This document shows, one piece after another, positions 63,406 through 64,000 of a stretch of DNA of 64,000 nt. The stretch is from positions 186,001 to 250,000 of the forward strand of contig NZ_BMGR01000008.1 of NCBI RefSeq assembly GCF_014640295.1, given 5' to 3'. Below the pieces are notes generated by a model. That model was not told where the DNA came from, did no database searches, and saw only the letters and a list, made by a program, of their open reading frames with translations. Each line of letters starts with the position of its first letter. Position 1 is the stretch's first letter. The stretch comes from Paenibacillus abyssi. GTDB lineage: Bacteria > Bacillota > Bacilli > Paenibacillales > Paenibacillaceae. Position numbers and translations under genes: made by a program.

Positions 63406-64000
63406 ATGGCTTTAGTACAAGTAGAGCAGCTTACAAAAACCTTCGGATCGACTCGCGCGGTCGATGGGATCAGCTTTGCGATCGGTCAAGGTCGCTGCGC
63501 GGCGCTGCTCGGTCCCAATGGAGCAGGTAAAACGACAACGATCCGGATGCTGACGGGCTTGCTGACGCCGACGTCCGGGAAGATCCAATTCCAGGAACTG
63601 CGGCCAGGCGCAGACATTCGCTCGGTCATCGGTTATTTGCCGCAGATCCCGTCGTTTTACGGCTGGATGAGCGGACATGAGTTTCTTACGCTTGCCGGCC
63701 GCCTGCATGGCCTGAGGGGCAAGGCGGCAGTCAAACGAAGCGATGAGCTGCTGGAACGCGTAGGCATTGCAGGCGCGGGCCGCCGCAAAATTGCCGGGTA
63801 TTCCGGCGGAATGAAACAGCGCCTTGGACTAGCGCAAGCGCTGGTACAGCGGCCGAAGCTGCTTGCGCTTGATGAGCCGGTATCTGCACTTGATCCGGTC
63901 GGGCGCCGGGAGGTGCTCGAGCTGCTGCGGGAGCTAAAACATGAGACGACCGTGCTGTTCTCCACGCATGTGCTGCATGATGCGGAGGAGCTGTGTGACG
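63406..64000 (+). CDS. yxlF: YxlF-like ABC transporter ATPase (truncated by window end)
   Basis: The first 198 residues. Walker A LGPNGAGKTTTIRML, Q-loop YLPQ, signature YSGGMKQRLGLAQAL and Walker B LLALDEPVSALDPVG with the H-loop STHVLHDAEEL. The family exports toxic compounds with a partner permease (YxlG), which should lie just past the end. ATG 63406 follows AGGAGGAATGAGTAG. Confidence 0.9.
   Translation, partial: MALVQVEQLTKTFGSTRAVDGISFAIGQGRCAALLGPNGAGKTTTIRMLTGLLTPTSGKIQFQELRPGADIRSVIGYLPQIPSFYGWMSGHEFLTLAGRLHGLRGKAAVKRSDELLERVGIAGAGRRKIAGYSGGMKQRLGLAQALVQRPKLLALDEPVSALDPVGRREVLELLRELKHETTVLFSTHVLHDAEELCD

Overview
The window looks like chromosome of a Paenibacillus-type spore-forming Firmicute. 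The grounds are the moderate GC of most genes, AGGAGG-type ribosome sites, a CIRCE-controlled groESL, the alr-ndoAI-ndoA toxin/antitoxin order, a sigY-yxlCDEF operon, a YdcC-like lipoprotein and Paenibacillus-style intergenic repeats. No tRNA, rRNA or CRISPR array was seen. All functional calls are from reading protein motifs and gene order; no database search was made.

Layout. 0-13 kb: metabolic genes (EamA exporter, DUF212 membrane protein, GH4 glycosidase, AlkD-like repair protein, proline dehydrogenase), then a sugar-acid block (TIM-barrel isomerase divergent from an AraC regulator, kduI, DeoR regulator, kduD), an MFS transporter and a membrane-anchored protein. 13.3-15.5 kb: groES-groEL behind a sigma-A promoter with a CIRCE operator. 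16-17 kb: an APH-family kinase. 17.1-23.7 kb: a strikingly AT-rich six-gene operon for a nickel/peptide-class ABC importer (lipoprotein, two permeases, two ATPases) plus a MATE transporter. It sits behind a sigma-A promoter bracketed by two nearly identical Zur-box-like operators. 24.4-33.2 kb: a six-gene operon I could not assign to a known system: two zinc-ribbon proteins, polytopic membrane proteins, a 1310-residue protein with a VWA domain with intact metal-site residues and an IPT/TIG-like domain, and a secreted, membrane-anchored beta-rich protein. A small TM2 protein gene diverges from it.

33.2-38.1 kb: glycogen synthesis (glgC divergent from glgB-glgA), then a decayed IS1182-type transposase beside a palindromic repeat. 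39-46.7 kb: a stress protein and a signalling cluster (three-receiver hybrid kinase, CheR-type methyltransferase with no ordinary start codon, REC-PAS-kinase-REC protein). 46.8-51 kb: SDR, small proteins, a COG0523 zinc GTPase with a Zur-like palindrome inside its promoter, an extremely acidic small protein, a ferritin-like protein and a DedA-like protein. 51.3-54.6 kb: YdcC-like lipoprotein, alr, MazEF-type module. 55.7-61.8 kb: a compact Tad/Flp-pilus-like secretion locus with two very short membrane peptides and a TadZ/ParA-like protein that lacks the Walker A lysines. 62-64 kb: sigY operon, cut by the window end.

The strongest candidates for something new are the 24.4-33.2 kb zinc-ribbon/VWA operon, the Zur-box-controlled importer plus MATE operon, which pairs with the Zur-like COG0523 gene as a local zinc-starvation theme, and the reduced Tad-like locus.
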